Assembly (NCBI GenBank): GCA_009909085.1
Contig: JAAANX010000065.1
Location: 1-64,000 of the forward strand
Reading direction: 5' to 3'
Length of the DNA: 64,000 nt
Source: Cyanobacteria bacterium GSL.Bin1
Lineage (GTDB): Bacteria > Cyanobacteriota > Cyanobacteriia > Cyanobacteriales > Rubidibacteraceae
The notes under the pieces are model-generated. The model was not told the origin of the DNA and did not search any database. It worked only from the letters and a program-made list of their open reading frames with translations. Position numbers and translations under genes: made by a program. Shown here one piece after another: positions 20,646 to 30,711 of the stretch; position 1 is the first letter of the stretch; the number at the start of each line of letters is the position of its first letter.

Positions 20646-22058
20646 TTAAGCTAAGTGTTGGTGAACGGTATCAACAAGATAATGACTCCAATGCTGAGCC
20701 ACTTCTAAATGCGCTGCTTCCACCATGACACGAATCACAGGTTCAGTTCCAGACGCTCGCACCAGAACTCGCCCTTGATCGCCCATTGCTTGCTCGGCTT
20801 GTGTAATCGCGCTCTGCAAAGGATCACAATCTTGCCAAGCACCCCGTTTTTCCACATCCTCGACCCGCACATTGTTCAATAACTGGGGATAGGTTTCAAA
20901 ACTCTGATCTCGCATTTCACTTAAAGATAAGCCCAAATGACGGGTCAAACAAGCTAAATGGAGAGCTGTTTGTACCCCATCCCCACTGCAGCTGTAGTGA
21001 TGGCAAATCACATGACCAGACTGTTCTCCTCCCAACATTGCCCCGGTTTCCCACATCTGGGCTTGCACATGCTGATCGCCCACTGGGGTGCGGATGAGGC
21101 AACCACCTAGTTCTTCCCACGCCCGTTCAAAGCCTAAGTTAGCCATAACGGTTGCAATTAAGAGATCATTGGGGAGTTGCGATTGACTTTGGAGAAGTTG
21201 ACCCCAAAAGTAGAGAATATAGTCGCCATCCACGATCCGTCCTTGACGATCGACGGCTAAAACGCGATCGGCGTCGCCATCAAAGGCAAAGCCCATGTCA
21301 GCTTCAGTTTCGCAAACGGTTTGTTGCAAGATACGGAGATTGGTGGAGCCACAATCGACATTAATGCGGTTGCCATCGGGCGTTTCATGAATCGAAATCA
21401 CCGTTGCGCCTAAGGCTTGGAATAATGATGGTGCAACTTTTACAGAGGCTCCCCAGGCCAAATCAAGCACAATTTTGAGGCCCGCTAAAGGACGATTGCT
21501 CGGTAAAGACTGTTCTAAGGCATGGGTATATTGTTGCACAAGTCTCTGACGGGGATAATGCTGCCCCCAGTTGACATGAGGGGCAGTAAATGCTTTATTG
21601 CCGCGAACACCGGCTTCGATCGCGCTGGCTTGCGCTTTCCCTAATTTCGTTCCATTCGCCGTAAAAAACTTGATGCCATTGTCTTCTGGGGGATTATGGC
21701 TGGCTGAAATCATGATCCCGCCGATGGCATCGGTATGGGCAGTGAGATAAGCCACACAGGGGGTTGGACACAACCCTAGATTCCAGACTTCTAATCCGGC
21801 AGCGGTTAACCCTGCGGTGAGGGACATCGCAAGCATATCACTAGAGTTACGAGAATCTTGACCAATCGCGATCGCGCCGATTCCTGATTGCTCTTTATAC
21901 ATTTGTCCTGCCCAAAACCCGACAGCGAGGGCAAAAGGGGCCGTTAATAAATCTCCCGCTTGTCCGCGAATGCCATCCGTGCCAAAGAGTTTACCCTTAG
22001 GAAGCGGGGGTAAATTCAAAAAAGAATTAGCAGCCACTGCAACAACCATTTGACTCAC
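20646..22058 (-). CDS. glmM: Phosphoglucosamine mutase
   Basis: GlmM converts glucosamine-6-phosphate to glucosamine-1-phosphate for peptidoglycan and lipopolysaccharide precursors. The 470-residue product has [10 protein letters not shown] (23-32), the phosphoserine loop [15 protein letters not shown] with Ser120, the metal-binding loop [19 protein letters not shown] and the C-terminal phosphate-binding [14 protein letters not shown]. It converges with selO, the two stops lying about 30 bp apart. Confidence 0.94.
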   Translation of the reverse strand: MSQMVVAVAANSFLNLPPLPKGKLFGTDGIRGQAGDLLTAPFALAVGFWAGQMYKEQSGIGAIAIGQDSRNSSDMLAMSLTAGLTAAGLEVWNLGLCPTPCVAYLTAHTDAIGGIMISASHNPPEDNGIKFFTANGTKLGKAQASAIEAGVRGNKAFTAPHVNWGQHYPRQRLVQQYTHALEQSLPSNRPLAGLKIVLDLAWGASVKVAPSLFQALGATVISIHETPDGNRINVDCGSTNLRILQQTVCETEADMGFAFDGDADRVLAVDRQGRIVDGDYILYFWGQLLQSQSQLPNDLLIATVMANLGFERAWEELGGCLIRTPVGDQHVQAQMWETGAMLGGEQSGHVICHHYSCSGDGVQTALHLACLTRHLGLSLSEMRDQSFETYPQLLNNVRVEDVEKRGAWQDCDPLQSAITQAEQAMGDQGRVLVRASGTEPVIRVMVEAAHLEVAQHWSHYLVDTVHQHLA

Positions 22059-22113
22059 TCCTCACACAAAATAAAATAATTTACTTTGGAGGATAGCATG
22101 ATCCAGCACTTCT

Positions 22114-22413
22114 CTAAAGCCCCTGTGCAGTTAACCGTTGTTCCATGACTTCCCAACTCACGCCTCGTTCAATATATTGCGGCTGATCAGGGGAATAAGG
22201 ACTTTGTGCGCGGTCAATACTGAGAATTTTGGCTTGTTCTGATAAAACCGGAACATCTGGGTCATAAGCGGTGGCACCGGTTAAAGAACTGGAAAAGCCC
22301 TTAAAAATCAAAATCTGGTCAGTTTCTCCTTCGGTTTCTACAGCCAGCAGTAATACCTCTTCGGGATGTTTCAACGTATATTGTTCTAAGCGTTTTTCTG
22401 GCGTACTCATCAA
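22114..22413 (-). CDS. Conserved cyanobacterial hypothetical protein
   Basis: A 99-residue soluble acidic product. It starts STPEKRLEQYTLKHPEEVLLLAVE and contains IFKGFSSSLTGATAYDPDVPVL and ERGVSWEVMEQRLTAQGL. I recognise it only as a conserved cyanobacterial type, without a function. Its start overlaps the stop of the DUF3177 gene by 4 bp (ATGA), so the two are translationally coupled. Confidence 0.75.
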   Translation of the reverse strand: MMSTPEKRLEQYTLKHPEEVLLLAVETEGETDQILIFKGFSSSLTGATAYDPDVPVLSEQAKILSIDRAQSPYSPDQPQYIERGVSWEVMEQRLTAQGL

Positions 22414-23009
22414 TCCTCCTGCATGGCAGTCCGTCCTTCTTTCGCTAAACGAACAATAACAAAGTAAGCGAGAGAAGCGACATAAAGCACTAAACCCATC
22501 ATCCCCAATATACCGAGAAAACTAGCTGTGGAATTGGGATGAAACCACTCTTTGTAAAGTTGGGGGGCTTCCAACCACACTTGGCAATAGGGCTGTTGTT
22601 GAAATTCTTCAGAGAAGGCACAAGCGAAAAAGGGCAGATTCGCGATCGCGCCCAAAGCCGAATAAACCGTTACCGCCCAGCGCCAAGCCGTAAACACAAA
22701 TTTCAAGGGACGTTGCGGTTGATCAATTAAATCCTCGTTAATATCGGCCCAAAACCAGAGGGAAACAGGAATTAACACGCGAGCCAACAATCCCGAGAGA
22801 TAGCCAAACGCCCATCCCGGAATCATCAAATAAACCGTAATCATTAATAGGCTAGACACCCGCCAATAAATCACTAGTAAACGTTGCATCGTCTGCGCTT
22901 TCTGGATAAATGCCCACAACAATAAAATGAGAGGGATCAGGACTGTAAATAAAACCGCCAGTCGATAGTCTATCCAGACCAAAGGGCGATACCAAACGTC
23001 CGCTTCCAT
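22410..23009 (-). CDS. DUF3177 family membrane protein
   Basis: A 199-residue protein with about five hydrophobic segments: LAVLFTVLIPLILLLWAFI near the N-terminus, VSSLLMITVYLMIPGWAFGYL, VLIPVSLWFWADI, WAVTVYSALGAIANLPFFACA and the C-terminal FLGILGMMGLVLYVASLAYFV. It matches the DUF3177 pattern of cyanobacterial integral membrane proteins of unknown role. It is the first gene of a two-gene unit with the small gene downstream. Confidence 0.8.
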   Translation of the reverse strand: MEADVWYRPLVWIDYRLAVLFTVLIPLILLLWAFIQKAQTMQRLLVIYWRVSSLLMITVYLMIPGWAFGYLSGLLARVLIPVSLWFWADINEDLIDQPQRPLKFVFTAWRWAVTVYSALGAIANLPFFACAFSEEFQQQPYCQVWLEAPQLYKEWFHPNSTASFLGILGMMGLVLYVASLAYFVIVRLAKEGRTAMQED

Positions 23010-23172
23010 AATTGACCTCTACTTACCAACAACATCCGTTATCTTACCAACTGCTGGGTCACGGAAGATTATGTTCTGGTCAGGATGATCAACAGAAGTT
23101 TCTACGCTTGGATTTGCGAGAGGGGAGGTTAATCCGGTATGGTTGCCGTGTTGAGTCTAACGGGAAATAACC

Positions 23173-23928
23173 ATGAGCCAAGAATCGGGTGTTAAAACAG
23201 ACGAGAAAAAACAGCATTTTGACGATATTTACATGGAATCGAGTCCCGTTCCTTTCAAAGAACGGATTATCGATGCTTTAGACTATATTTCTGACAATAA
23301 TAACCGGCAAACCTTTGATCGCTTGATTCTACCGTGGTGCCAAACCCAGGGGGGAAAAGGGATTCCTTATGTTGATCTCTGTTGCTGTTTTGGCAATACC
23401 ACCCTCGCGATCGCGCACGATATGACAGTGGAGGAAATTCGGGAAAACTGGAAAGATGAGCAAAGTGCGCAACACCCCCTTAAACCCCGTCGCCTAAACT
23501 TACAAACCACTGGCATTGATATTTCGGAAAATGCCCTTAACTACACGCAAAAGGCAGGCATCTTTGATCAAATCATTCAAGCCGATCTCAACCAGCCCCC
23601 TGCAGAAAAGAAACGCCAAGTTCTGCAAACCATGGAAAATGCCGATATCTTGGTTTCAACGGCCGCTTTAGTCTATTTAGAAGAAAGCGCGATCCGAGAT
23701 CTAATTGCTGCGTTTGCCAAAGCCCCTCGTGACGGGTATTGCCTAGTTAACTTCCTCAATCCCTTTGGTTTAGAGAAAGCTGATGCCACAAAGCGTATTC
23801 TCCTAGAACATCTCAATTTTGTCGGCAGTACCGCAACTCGCCACCGCCGACTCTCCTCTTTAGAACAAGAAAACTATCCCGGTGAAGAATGGTCACTGTT
23901 AGAAATTTGGGTTCTCAAGCGCAATTAA
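23173..23928 (+). CDS. Class I SAM-dependent methyltransferase-like protein
   Basis: A 251-residue Rossmann-like methyltransferase homologue. The usual glycine-rich SAM motif is replaced by VDLCCCFGNTTLAIAHD. An acidic loop follows at TTGIDISENALNYTQ, then ADLNQPP, and NADILVSTAALVYLEE marks motif IV. The substrate is unknown. The N-terminus is charged and polar (SQESGVKTDEKKQHFDDIYMES). It stands alone between the DUF3177 and murE genes. The triple cysteine in motif I is odd and could reflect metal or thiol chemistry, or simply drift. Confidence 0.75.
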   Translation: MSQESGVKTDEKKQHFDDIYMESSPVPFKERIIDALDYISDNNNRQTFDRLILPWCQTQGGKGIPYVDLCCCFGNTTLAIAHDMTVEEIRENWKDEQSAQHPLKPRRLNLQTTGIDISENALNYTQKAGIFDQIIQADLNQPPAEKKRQVLQTMENADILVSTAALVYLEESAIRDLIAAFAKAPRDGYCLVNFLNPFGLEKADATKRILLEHLNFVGSTATRHRRLSSLEQENYPGEEWSLLEIWVLKRN

Positions 23929-23946
23929 TGGCTTGTTAACCGTTTC

Positions 23947-23973
23947 GGGGCGAACCATTAATGGATCGACCCC
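23947..23973. repeat. Imperfect GGGCGAA-type hairpin
   Basis: The spacer downstream of the methyltransferase-like gene contains GGGGCGA, the palindrome CCATTAATGG and TCGACCCC. The outer arms pair imperfectly. It resembles a degenerate member of the GGGCGAAC/GTTCGCCC hairpin family seen at 37926, 53093 and 57782. Confidence 0.4.
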
Positions 23974-24112
23974 AATCAACTCACTGCATCAAACTTGATT
24001 ATGACGTTGAACCGGGAAAAGAGGGGAATAAACACCTATACTGAAAAGAAATTTTTGGAGCGACAATAAGAAAAAATTGTCAGCGCCGGTATCGGTTTGA
24101 GGAGGAAAAATC

Positions 24113-25609
24113 ATGAAGCTACGTGAGTTACTCGGAACGGTTCCCCAGCTTTCCCAAGCGTCTTACTCTCCGAATTTAGAGCAAGAAGTGAAAGCGATTG
24201 TGACCAATTCCCATCAATGCCAAGGGGGAGAGTTATTTATTGGCTTACCGGGAACGCGAGTGGATGGGGGCGACTTTTGGCGCAGTGCCCTGGCCAGTGG
24301 CGCGATCGCTGCCATTATTTCCCCAGATGCAGCCAAGCGTTATCCGCCAGCAGCAGACTTTCCGGTTTTTTCCATCGACAAAATCAATGATGTTTATGCG
24401 CAATTAGCCGCTGCTTTTTACAACTATCCGTCTCAAAAGTTGAAGCTGGTTGGCGTCACCGGAACCAATGGCAAAACCACCACTACTCATCTCATTGAGT
24501 TTTTCCTCTCCGCAGCCCAGCATCCAACTGCCCTTCTGGGAACCCTCTATGCGCGATGGCAAGGCTATAACCAAGTGGCAACCCACACCACTCCTTTTCC
24601 AGCGGAATTACAAGCACAATTAGCAGAGGCGCTTGCTGCCGGCAATGAATATGCAGTTTTAGAAGTCAGTTCCCATGCTTTAGCCCAAGGGCGCGTCAAA
24701 GGTTGTGAGTTTCAAGTTTCAGTGTTTACCAATTTAACTCAAGATCACCTGGATTTTCATGAAACCATGGAAAACTATTTCCAAGCCAAAGCCCTCCTCT
24801 TTCGACCCGACTATTTAAAGGATCGCGCCATTATTAACCAAGATGACCCCTATGGACAACGCTTAATTGAAGAACTTGCCCCAGAAAAGGTCTGGTCTTA
24901 TAGCCGCGAAAATACCAATGCGGATCTCTATCCAGAAAACCTGGTTTACGAAGCCAGTGGCGTGAAAGGGACTTTAAAGACACCGCAAGGGGAGATTCCC
25001 TTCCGTTCTCCGTTAGTTGGAGAATTCAATCTTTCTAATTTATTGGCAGCGGTGGGTGCAGCACTACACCTGGGGGTGGAATTGGAAACAATTGCCCAGG
25101 CGTTACCTCAGTTTAAGGGCGTTCCGGGACGCATGGAACGGGTGGCAATCGATCCCAATCCAGAAATTAGTGTGATTGTCGATTATGCCCACACTCCAGA
25201 TAGTCTCGAGAACTTATTACGGGCGGCGCGTCCTTTTATTCCCAAGCGGATGATTTGTGTCTTTGGCTGTGGGGGAGACCGCGATCGGACAAAACGCCCA
25301 ATCATGGGAAAAGTGGCAAGTGACTTAGCGGATATTCCTGTGGTCACCTCTGATAACCCTCGTACCGAAAACCCCCAGCAGATTATTGATGATATTCTGG
25401 ATGGTATGGACAATGTTGAAACAATTGTCGAGCGCGATCGCGCGGTTGCTATTGCCAAAGCCATTCAAATGGCAGAACCCGGGGATGGTGTCTTAATTGC
25501 CGGCAAAGGTCATGAAGACTATCAAATTCTAGGGACAGAAAAAGTTCATTTTGATGATCGAGAAGAAGCCCGAAAAGCCCTAATGCAGAGAGGAAGTAGC
25601 ATCGGTTAA
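24113..25609 (+). CDS. murE: UDP-N-acetylmuramoyl-L-alanyl-D-glutamate--2,6-diaminopimelate ligase
   Basis: MurE adds meso-diaminopimelate to the peptidoglycan precursor using ATP. The 498-residue product has the P-loop VTGTNGKTTTTHL near residue 116 and YAVLEVSSHALAQGRV. It also has FTNLTQDHLDFHETMENY, YAHTPDSLENLL, and DNPR at 414-417, the signature that selects diaminopimelate over lysine. A clear ribosome site (GAGGAGG) sits before the ATG. Length is normal. Confidence 0.96.
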   Translation: MKLRELLGTVPQLSQASYSPNLEQEVKAIVTNSHQCQGGELFIGLPGTRVDGGDFWRSALASGAIAAIISPDAAKRYPPAADFPVFSIDKINDVYAQLAAAFYNYPSQKLKLVGVTGTNGKTTTTHLIEFFLSAAQHPTALLGTLYARWQGYNQVATHTTPFPAELQAQLAEALAAGNEYAVLEVSSHALAQGRVKGCEFQVSVFTNLTQDHLDFHETMENYFQAKALLFRPDYLKDRAIINQDDPYGQRLIEELAPEKVWSYSRENTNADLYPENLVYEASGVKGTLKTPQGEIPFRSPLVGEFNLSNLLAAVGAALHLGVELETIAQALPQFKGVPGRMERVAIDPNPEISVIVDYAHTPDSLENLLRAARPFIPKRMICVFGCGGDRDRTKRPIMGKVASDLADIPVVTSDNPRTENPQQIIDDILDGMDNVETIVERDRAVAIAKAIQMAEPGDGVLIAGKGHEDYQILGTEKVHFDDREEARKALMQRGSSIG

Positions 25610-25636
25610 CCTGAATTTCCCTGAGTCAGAGATTAC

Positions 25637-25655
25637 GCCTCCTGTTTAAGGAGGC
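25637..25655. terminator. Possible terminator hairpin after murE
   Basis: GCCTCC and GGAGGC form a perfect 6-bp stem around TGTTTAA, 27 bp after the murE stop. No T-run follows, so termination by this hairpin alone is doubtful. Confidence 0.4.
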
Positions 25656-25767
25656 ACCTGTGCCGTAAGCACTTAATCTGAATCGAGGAACTTGCACTGG
25701 AGGAGTTAGAATTTTTTATTAAAGAAATGTTGAATTTTGATCTGAAATAAAAATCTCCAAAAATACC

Positions 25768-26343
25768 ATGCAAGTTGATATTTCAAATGTAATTTCAGGT
25801 TATGCACAAGGGCTTTTTTTAATGGCAGATGAAAGTGGAGAAATTGGTTGGTATGCCAGTCGTTCCCATGCCATTATTCCTTTAAATGAAAAGTTTTGTT
25901 ATCCCAAATCGCTGCAACGATTTATTAACCAAAATCGGTTTGAAGTTGCAATTAATCGTGATTTTGCGGGTGTTTGTAATGGCTGTGCTGAGCGGGAAAC
26001 AACTTGGATTTCATCTGACTTAAAGTCAGTTTATTGGCAACTTTATCAAGCCGGGTTTGCCTTTAGTTTTGAAACTTGGCAAGGCGACGACTTAGCAGGT
26101 GGTGTTTTAGGAATTGCGATTGGTGGGGCATTTATTGGGGAATCCATGTTTTATCAGATTTCGGAAGGGTCAAAAGTTGCCTTAGTGAAGTTAGTCGAAT
26201 ATTTACGAGCTAGAGGTTTTGTCCTCTTTGATGCGCAAATGCAAAATCCTCATTTAGCTCGCTTCGGGGCGTATGAAGTGACGGAAAAAGAGTATAAGAA
26301 AATGTTAGAGCAAGCGATTCAAAAGCCTTGTCAGTTTCTTTAG
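25768..26343 (+). CDS. aat: Leucyl/phenylalanyl-tRNA--protein transferase
   Basis: Aat adds Leu or Phe from charged tRNA to N-terminal Arg or Lys of proteins, marking them for ClpS/ClpAP degradation (N-end rule). The 191-residue product has [19 protein letters not shown], the [13 protein letters not shown] motif, and [20 protein letters not shown], and ends with [19 protein letters not shown]. It converges on the VTE6-like gene with a 4 bp overlap of the coding ends. Confidence 0.92.
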   Translation: MQVDISNVISGYAQGLFLMADESGEIGWYASRSHAIIPLNEKFCYPKSLQRFINQNRFEVAINRDFAGVCNGCAERETTWISSDLKSVYWQLYQAGFAFSFETWQGDDLAGGVLGIAIGGAFIGESMFYQISEGSKVALVKLVEYLRARGFVLFDAQMQNPHLARFGAYEVTEKEYKKMLEQAIQKPCQFL

Positions 26344-27107
26344 AGGGGAAAAACAAGCGCCATCATGCCGGCAATCAATGCCCCAATCAATGTATTAATA
26401 ATATTAACCACTTCATTCGTTAAAAGATCAAACTTTTCCTGCAGAGTTGCCCCAATTAAACTTTCTAAATTGGTCGCAATAAAGGCAGCAATAATACAAT
26501 ATAAAATCCCTAGGGCAGAGGTTAAACCGACACTCCAACCGACACCGGCAATCACAGCAGAAGCCAATAGTCCTGCCAGGGTTCCTTCTAAACTGACTGC
26601 CCCCTCTGTACCAGGAGTAACCGGCTTTAAACTCGTAATTAAAAAGGTCCGTTTCCCGTAGGCTTTTCCCACTTCACTGGCTGTGGTATCGGATAATTTC
26701 GTGCTAAAACTGGCCACATATGCGAGTAACAAAATCGGTGTCGGGATTATGCTCAAATCAGGACTTTGATTGAGGGCAATACCGAGGGCACAGACGGTCG
26801 CTACTAACGCGGATCCCCAGACATTTTCCGGACCCCTCGCCCCAGAACGCTTTTCCGCAATACCGGCTGCTTCTTTTTGCGCTAACCCAATGCGAGTGAC
26901 TGCTGAACCCACTAAAAAGTAAAACATTACCACCGTGTAACCTTGCCAGCCTAAGATTCCCCAAATGAGAACTCCCAATAACCAAGCATTGGCTAATCCA
27001 GCTGGGGTTAATAATTTTTTCGGAGCGATAATTGCAATTAATAATAAGATAGTGTTGAGAGCGACTGCGACAAGCCAAGGAACCAAAACTGAAGGGAAGT
27101 TGCTCAT
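26340..27107 (-). CDS. DUF92/TIGR00297 membrane protein, VTE6-like phytyl-phosphate kinase homologue
   Basis: A 255-residue integral membrane protein of the DUF92 family. The plant member VTE6 phosphorylates phytyl phosphate so that phytol released from chlorophyll can be used for tocopherol and phylloquinone. Conserved blocks are [53 protein letters not shown], and [19 protein letters not shown] (SxxPVxPGTxGxVSxxG). Several hydrophobic segments lie between these. The enzymatic role in this organism is inferred from the family. Confidence 0.85.
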   Translation of the reverse strand: MSNFPSVLVPWLVAVALNTILLLIAIIAPKKLLTPAGLANAWLLGVLIWGILGWQGYTVVMFYFLVGSAVTRIGLAQKEAAGIAEKRSGARGPENVWGSALVATVCALGIALNQSPDLSIIPTPILLLAYVASFSTKLSDTTASEVGKAYGKRTFLITSLKPVTPGTEGAVSLEGTLAGLLASAVIAGVGWSVGLTSALGILYCIIAAFIATNLESLIGATLQEKFDLLTNEVVNIINTLIGALIAGMMALVFPL

Positions 27108-27177
27108 TGCTCATTTTGAGATTAAATTTGCCACAATGGTACGCGATCGCGCGACTCGTTAGCAACAGGAGAAAGCT

Positions 27178-27609
27178 ATGAAAACGCCCATTTTTCATCT
27201 CGCAATTCCCGTTAAAGATATTACCGTAGCCAAAACGTTTTATGTCGATGGCTTAGGCTGTGAAGTGGGAAGAGAAACAGATCGCGCTGCCATTCTCAAC
27301 TTCTACGGACATCAACTGGTTACCCACACCACAACTGAAGAATTAACCCCCCAAAAAGGAATTTATCCCCGACATTTTGGCATGATTTTTCCCAGTGAAG
27401 AGGATTGGGAAGCAGTCTGGAAACGAGCAACTGCTCAGGATTTAACCTTCTATCAATCAGCAAAGCATCGCTTTCCGGGGGAACTTACTGAACATCGAAC
27501 CTTCTTTTTACAAGATCCCTTTTATAACCTGCTGGAGTTCAAATACTATCGTTATGCCGAAGCCATTTTCGGTGGGCGCAATTTAACTGCAGTGGGAGAA
27601 AGAAATTAA
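27178..27609 (+). CDS. VOC (glyoxalase/dioxygenase superfamily) protein
   Basis: A 143-residue single-domain vicinal-oxygen-chelate protein. FHLAIPVKDITVAKTFYVDGLGCEVGR is the first beta-alpha unit with a metal His, and DPFYNLLEFKYY carries the C-terminal metal Glu. The central RHFGMIFPSEEDWEAVW holds a second His. The substrate is unknown. A GGAG ribosome site precedes the ATG. It is followed by the beta-helix protein on the same strand. Confidence 0.85.
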   Translation: MKTPIFHLAIPVKDITVAKTFYVDGLGCEVGRETDRAAILNFYGHQLVTHTTTEELTPQKGIYPRHFGMIFPSEEDWEAVWKRATAQDLTFYQSAKHRFPGELTEHRTFFLQDPFYNLLEFKYYRYAEAIFGGRNLTAVGERN

Positions 27610-27639
27610 AGACCTTGTTAGACCAAAAGGAGAAACGCT

Positions 27640-29412
27640 TTGAACCCTCTCACCTGCGCCAGTATTTACCTTAGCTTAACCGTCAGCGCTGTGCTGCCAA
27701 TATTTGTGGCCCCGACGATAACCCAGTCAGTGCAAGCGCAAACGACAGAAACAATTCTTTATGTTGATGCCAATACGGGCAACGATGAAACCGCAAGCGG
27801 CACTCGCGACAGTCCCTACCAAACCTTAACGCAAGCAATTGCAGCCGCCCCTGCCAATGCCGTGATTCAATTAGCCAATGGCACCTATAGCGAAGACACC
27901 GGAGAAACCTTCCCCATTGTGGTAAAAAAGCCCTTAGAAATTCGTGGGCATCCCAGTAGTCAAGGGTATCAGGTAAAAATTCAGGGGGGAGGGGAATTTT
28001 ATAGTCCCACTGGGGCGGGGCAAAGTGTTGCCATTGCCCTGTTAGAAGATAGTACCCTCACCGGCGTCAGCGTCACCAATCAGCGCGATCGCGGAATTGG
28101 AGTTTGGATTGAAGGAGCCAGTCCAACGTTGATCAAAAATACCTTTGAACGGAATGATAACACTGGAGTAGCCGTCAATGGCAAAGGGGCAGCTGTTATC
28201 CAAGATAACTATTTCTACAGTAATTCTGGCAATGGCATGGTGATTTACGGACAAAGTCAACCCACAGTTGAAAATAATACCTTTGAACGCACCGGGTTTG
28301 GCATTAGCATTACCCAAGAGGCAAGCCCCGAGTTAATCGGTAATGAAATTAAGCATAATCGCATTGGTGTCATGGTAGAAGGGAACGCCCAACCGATTCT
28401 TCGAGAGAACCTAATTGCCCTCTCCACAGAAGATGGACTCGTCGCCATCACCAATTCACGCCCCAACCTCGGTACATCCGATGCGCCCGGTGGCAATATT
28501 TTTCGCAGTAACCGCGGGCAAGCAATTAAAAACTTAACCAAAACTTACACGATTCCTGCCAGTGGGAATCAAATTGCGGGAGAGACGACCGGTCAAATCG
28601 ATCTCAGCGCAACCGTTGCTGAAACTGCCCCCATTCCCCGTGATCCATTACCCCTTGCCGAAACGCCGAACCAGGATCCCTCGACCAACGAATCCAACGC
28701 TGCTGAAAGGGCTCCCATTCCCCTCAATCGTAATTTATCACCTCTCCCTGCAACCTCTAATCAAGGTACCGCTACTAACGAATCCGACTCTGATTCCTCC
28801 TCTGGAGAATTGGTCTGGACGGCACCGAATTATGTTCCCCCCGCTAATTCGGAATCTAATACCCCACTCCCCCCACTCAATCGCTCATTATCATCATCTC
28901 CTTCCGAGTCTCAACGGGCACTTCCTCCTAGCCAACCCCTCTCCTTAGACCCTCCCCCTCCAGAATCAGTTCCTAGTCATAACACTAGTAACGCAAATAA
29001 TACAACGACTAATGCGAGTTCTAACCGTTCTAGCGGTAGAAGTCTCGAAGAACTCTTAGTTTTAGAACCCAATGCTTCGCCGCCCAATTCCTCCCCTCGC
29101 CGTAATGCCAATTCCTTACCTGTTCCCAGTGGGAATATCCCTACTGGACAGCCGTTTCGTCCGGGTGCGTCACCGGAAGAGCGAGTCACGGCTGTCGGGG
29201 GACAGTATCGCGTGATTGTAGAAATTACTCAAGCCAGTGATCAACGTCGTGTTCAAGAGATTGTTCCTCAAGCCTTTGCAAGCCGTTATCAAGGACGACC
29301 AGTTATGCAAGTGGGCATTTTCCGCACCACAGCCAATGCTGAAGAAATTCGTCAAAAGTTACGACAAGCGGGGTTACAAGTCCAAGTTATCGCAGTGAGT
29401 AACGATCAATGA
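27640..29412 (+). CDS. Exported DUF1565 beta-helix protein with SPOR-like C-terminus
   Basis: The 590-residue product starts from TTG with an AAGGAG ribosome site 8 bases upstream. A signal peptide ends about residue 33 (VQAQ). DUF1565 follows (ILYVDANTGNDETASGTRDSPYQTL), then right-handed beta-helix repeats (SPTLIKNTFERNDNTGVAV, QPTVENNTFERTG, SPELIGNEI, QPILRENLI). A long Pro/Ser/Asn-rich linker runs from about 330 to 510. The C-terminal 70 residues (GGQYRVIVEITQ...VMQVGIFRTTANAEEIRQKLRQAGLQVQVI) look like a SPOR peptidoglycan-binding module. I infer a periplasmic or cell-wall protein; enzymatic activity is unknown. Confidence 0.85.
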   Translation: MNPLTCASIYLSLTVSAVLPIFVAPTITQSVQAQTTETILYVDANTGNDETASGTRDSPYQTLTQAIAAAPANAVIQLANGTYSEDTGETFPIVVKKPLEIRGHPSSQGYQVKIQGGGEFYSPTGAGQSVAIALLEDSTLTGVSVTNQRDRGIGVWIEGASPTLIKNTFERNDNTGVAVNGKGAAVIQDNYFYSNSGNGMVIYGQSQPTVENNTFERTGFGISITQEASPELIGNEIKHNRIGVMVEGNAQPILRENLIALSTEDGLVAITNSRPNLGTSDAPGGNIFRSNRGQAIKNLTKTYTIPASGNQIAGETTGQIDLSATVAETAPIPRDPLPLAETPNQDPSTNESNAAERAPIPLNRNLSPLPATSNQGTATNESDSDSSSGELVWTAPNYVPPANSESNTPLPPLNRSLSSSPSESQRALPPSQPLSLDPPPPESVPSHNTSNANNTTTNASSNRSSGRSLEELLVLEPNASPPNSSPRRNANSLPVPSGNIPTGQPFRPGASPEERVTAVGGQYRVIVEITQASDQRRVQEIVPQAFASRYQGRPVMQVGIFRTTANAEEIRQKLRQAGLQVQVIAVSNDQ

Positions 29413-29529
29413 CAAAATCAGGGCAAGAGAGGAAAATAGGAAGATAAATAATAAATTTGGTGTGAAGGCGGTTTTTTGAATCTCTTTCACCACTTAAAGA
29501 AGCGTAAATCAATCAAGGTAAACAGAACC

Positions 29530-30711
29530 GTGAAATTAATTACGATTATCGGCTCAACGGGTTCAATTGGGACGCAAACCTTAGAAATTGCCGCGCAATA
29601 TCCTGAAGAATTTAAGATTGTTGGACTGGCAGCTGGAAATAATATCGAATTATTAGCCAGACAAGTGGAACAGTTTCGTCCCCAAATTGTTGCTACCTGC
29701 TATGAGGAAAAATTGCCGGAATTACAAGCAGCGTTAGCGGGCTTAGATTACGAACCGATTCTCCTGGCTGGGGAAGAGGGCGTGGTGGAAGTGGCTCAAT
29801 ATGGTGATGCCGAAAGTGTGGTCACGGGGATTGTCGGCTGTGCTGGTTTATTGCCCACTCTCGCAGCAATCAAGGCCGGAAAGAATATTGCTTTGGCCAA
29901 TAAAGAAACCTTGATTGCCGGGGCACCAGTGGTTTTACCTTTAGTAGAAAAACATGGGGTGAAGTTACTTCCTGCTGACTCCGAACATTCTGCGATTTTT
30001 CAATGCTTACAAGGCGTACCGGAAGATGGATTACGACGGATTTTATTAACGGCGTCTGGTGGGGCATTTCGTGACTTACCGGTAGAACAGTTGCCAACGG
30101 TTAAAGTTGCTGATGCCTTGAAACATCCCAACTGGTCGATGGGTCAGAAAATTACCATTGATTCGGCAACTTTAATGAATAAAGGCTTAGAAGTGATTGA
30201 AGCGCATTATCTCTTTGGAGTCGATTATGACCAAATTGACATCGTGATTCATCCTCAGAGTATTATTCATTCCCTGATTGAGTTACAAGATACATCTGTT
30301 CTCGCACAGTTGGGGTGGGCAGATATGCGTTTACCCTTACTTTATGCCCTTTCCTATCCGGATCGCCTCTATACCGATTGGGAACCCTTAGATTTAGTGA
30401 AAGCGGGAAGCTTGACCTTTAAAGACCCGGATCATGATAAATATCCATGTATGCAACTGGCTTATCATGCTGGCAAAGCTGGTGGGTTAATGCCGGCTGT
30501 TTTAAATGCGGCAAATGAGCAAGCAGTGAGTCTATTTTTAGAAGAAAAAATCGGCTTTTTGGATATTCCGCGTCTCATTGAACAGGTCTGCGATCGCGCT
30601 GCTAACTATAATACCCAAACTCCAAGCCTTGAAGATATCCTAACAGTCAATCAACAAGCCAGACAAGATGTTCTCTCTGCCGCCCAATCCTTAAAGACGG
30701 TAACTGCGTGA
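29530..30711 (+). CDS. dxr: 1-deoxy-D-xylulose 5-phosphate reductoisomerase
   Basis: Dxr makes 2-C-methylerythritol 4-phosphate, the committed step of the MEP isoprenoid pathway that feeds carotenoids, chlorophyll phytol and quinones. The chosen start is a GTG giving [17 protein letters not shown], the standard N-terminus; a TTG at 29476 would add 18 residues not seen in the family. The product is 393 residues, with [40 protein letters not shown], and [23 protein letters not shown] as substrate and metal motifs. Its stop overlaps the GTG of the next gene by 4 bp. Confidence 0.95.
   Translation: MKLITIIGSTGSIGTQTLEIAAQYPEEFKIVGLAAGNNIELLARQVEQFRPQIVATCYEEKLPELQAALAGLDYEPILLAGEEGVVEVAQYGDAESVVTGIVGCAGLLPTLAAIKAGKNIALANKETLIAGAPVVLPLVEKHGVKLLPADSEHSAIFQCLQGVPEDGLRRILLTASGGAFRDLPVEQLPTVKVADALKHPNWSMGQKITIDSATLMNKGLEVIEAHYLFGVDYDQIDIVIHPQSIIHSLIELQDTSVLAQLGWADMRLPLLYALSYPDRLYTDWEPLDLVKAGSLTFKDPDHDKYPCMQLAYHAGKAGGLMPAVLNAANEQAVSLFLEEKIGFLDIPRLIEQVCDRAANYNTQTPSLEDILTVNQQARQDVLSAAQSLKTVTA

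Noticed and set aside
28562-28948. 128-codon plus-strand frame inside the beta-helix/SPOR gene
   Set aside because: Lies within the Pro/Ser-rich linker in another frame; Pro/Leu-rich composition comes from the linker codons.
29476-29529. Upstream TTG start for dxr
   Set aside because: Would add 18 residues ([15 protein letters not shown]...) before the NADPH-binding strand that normally begins the protein.
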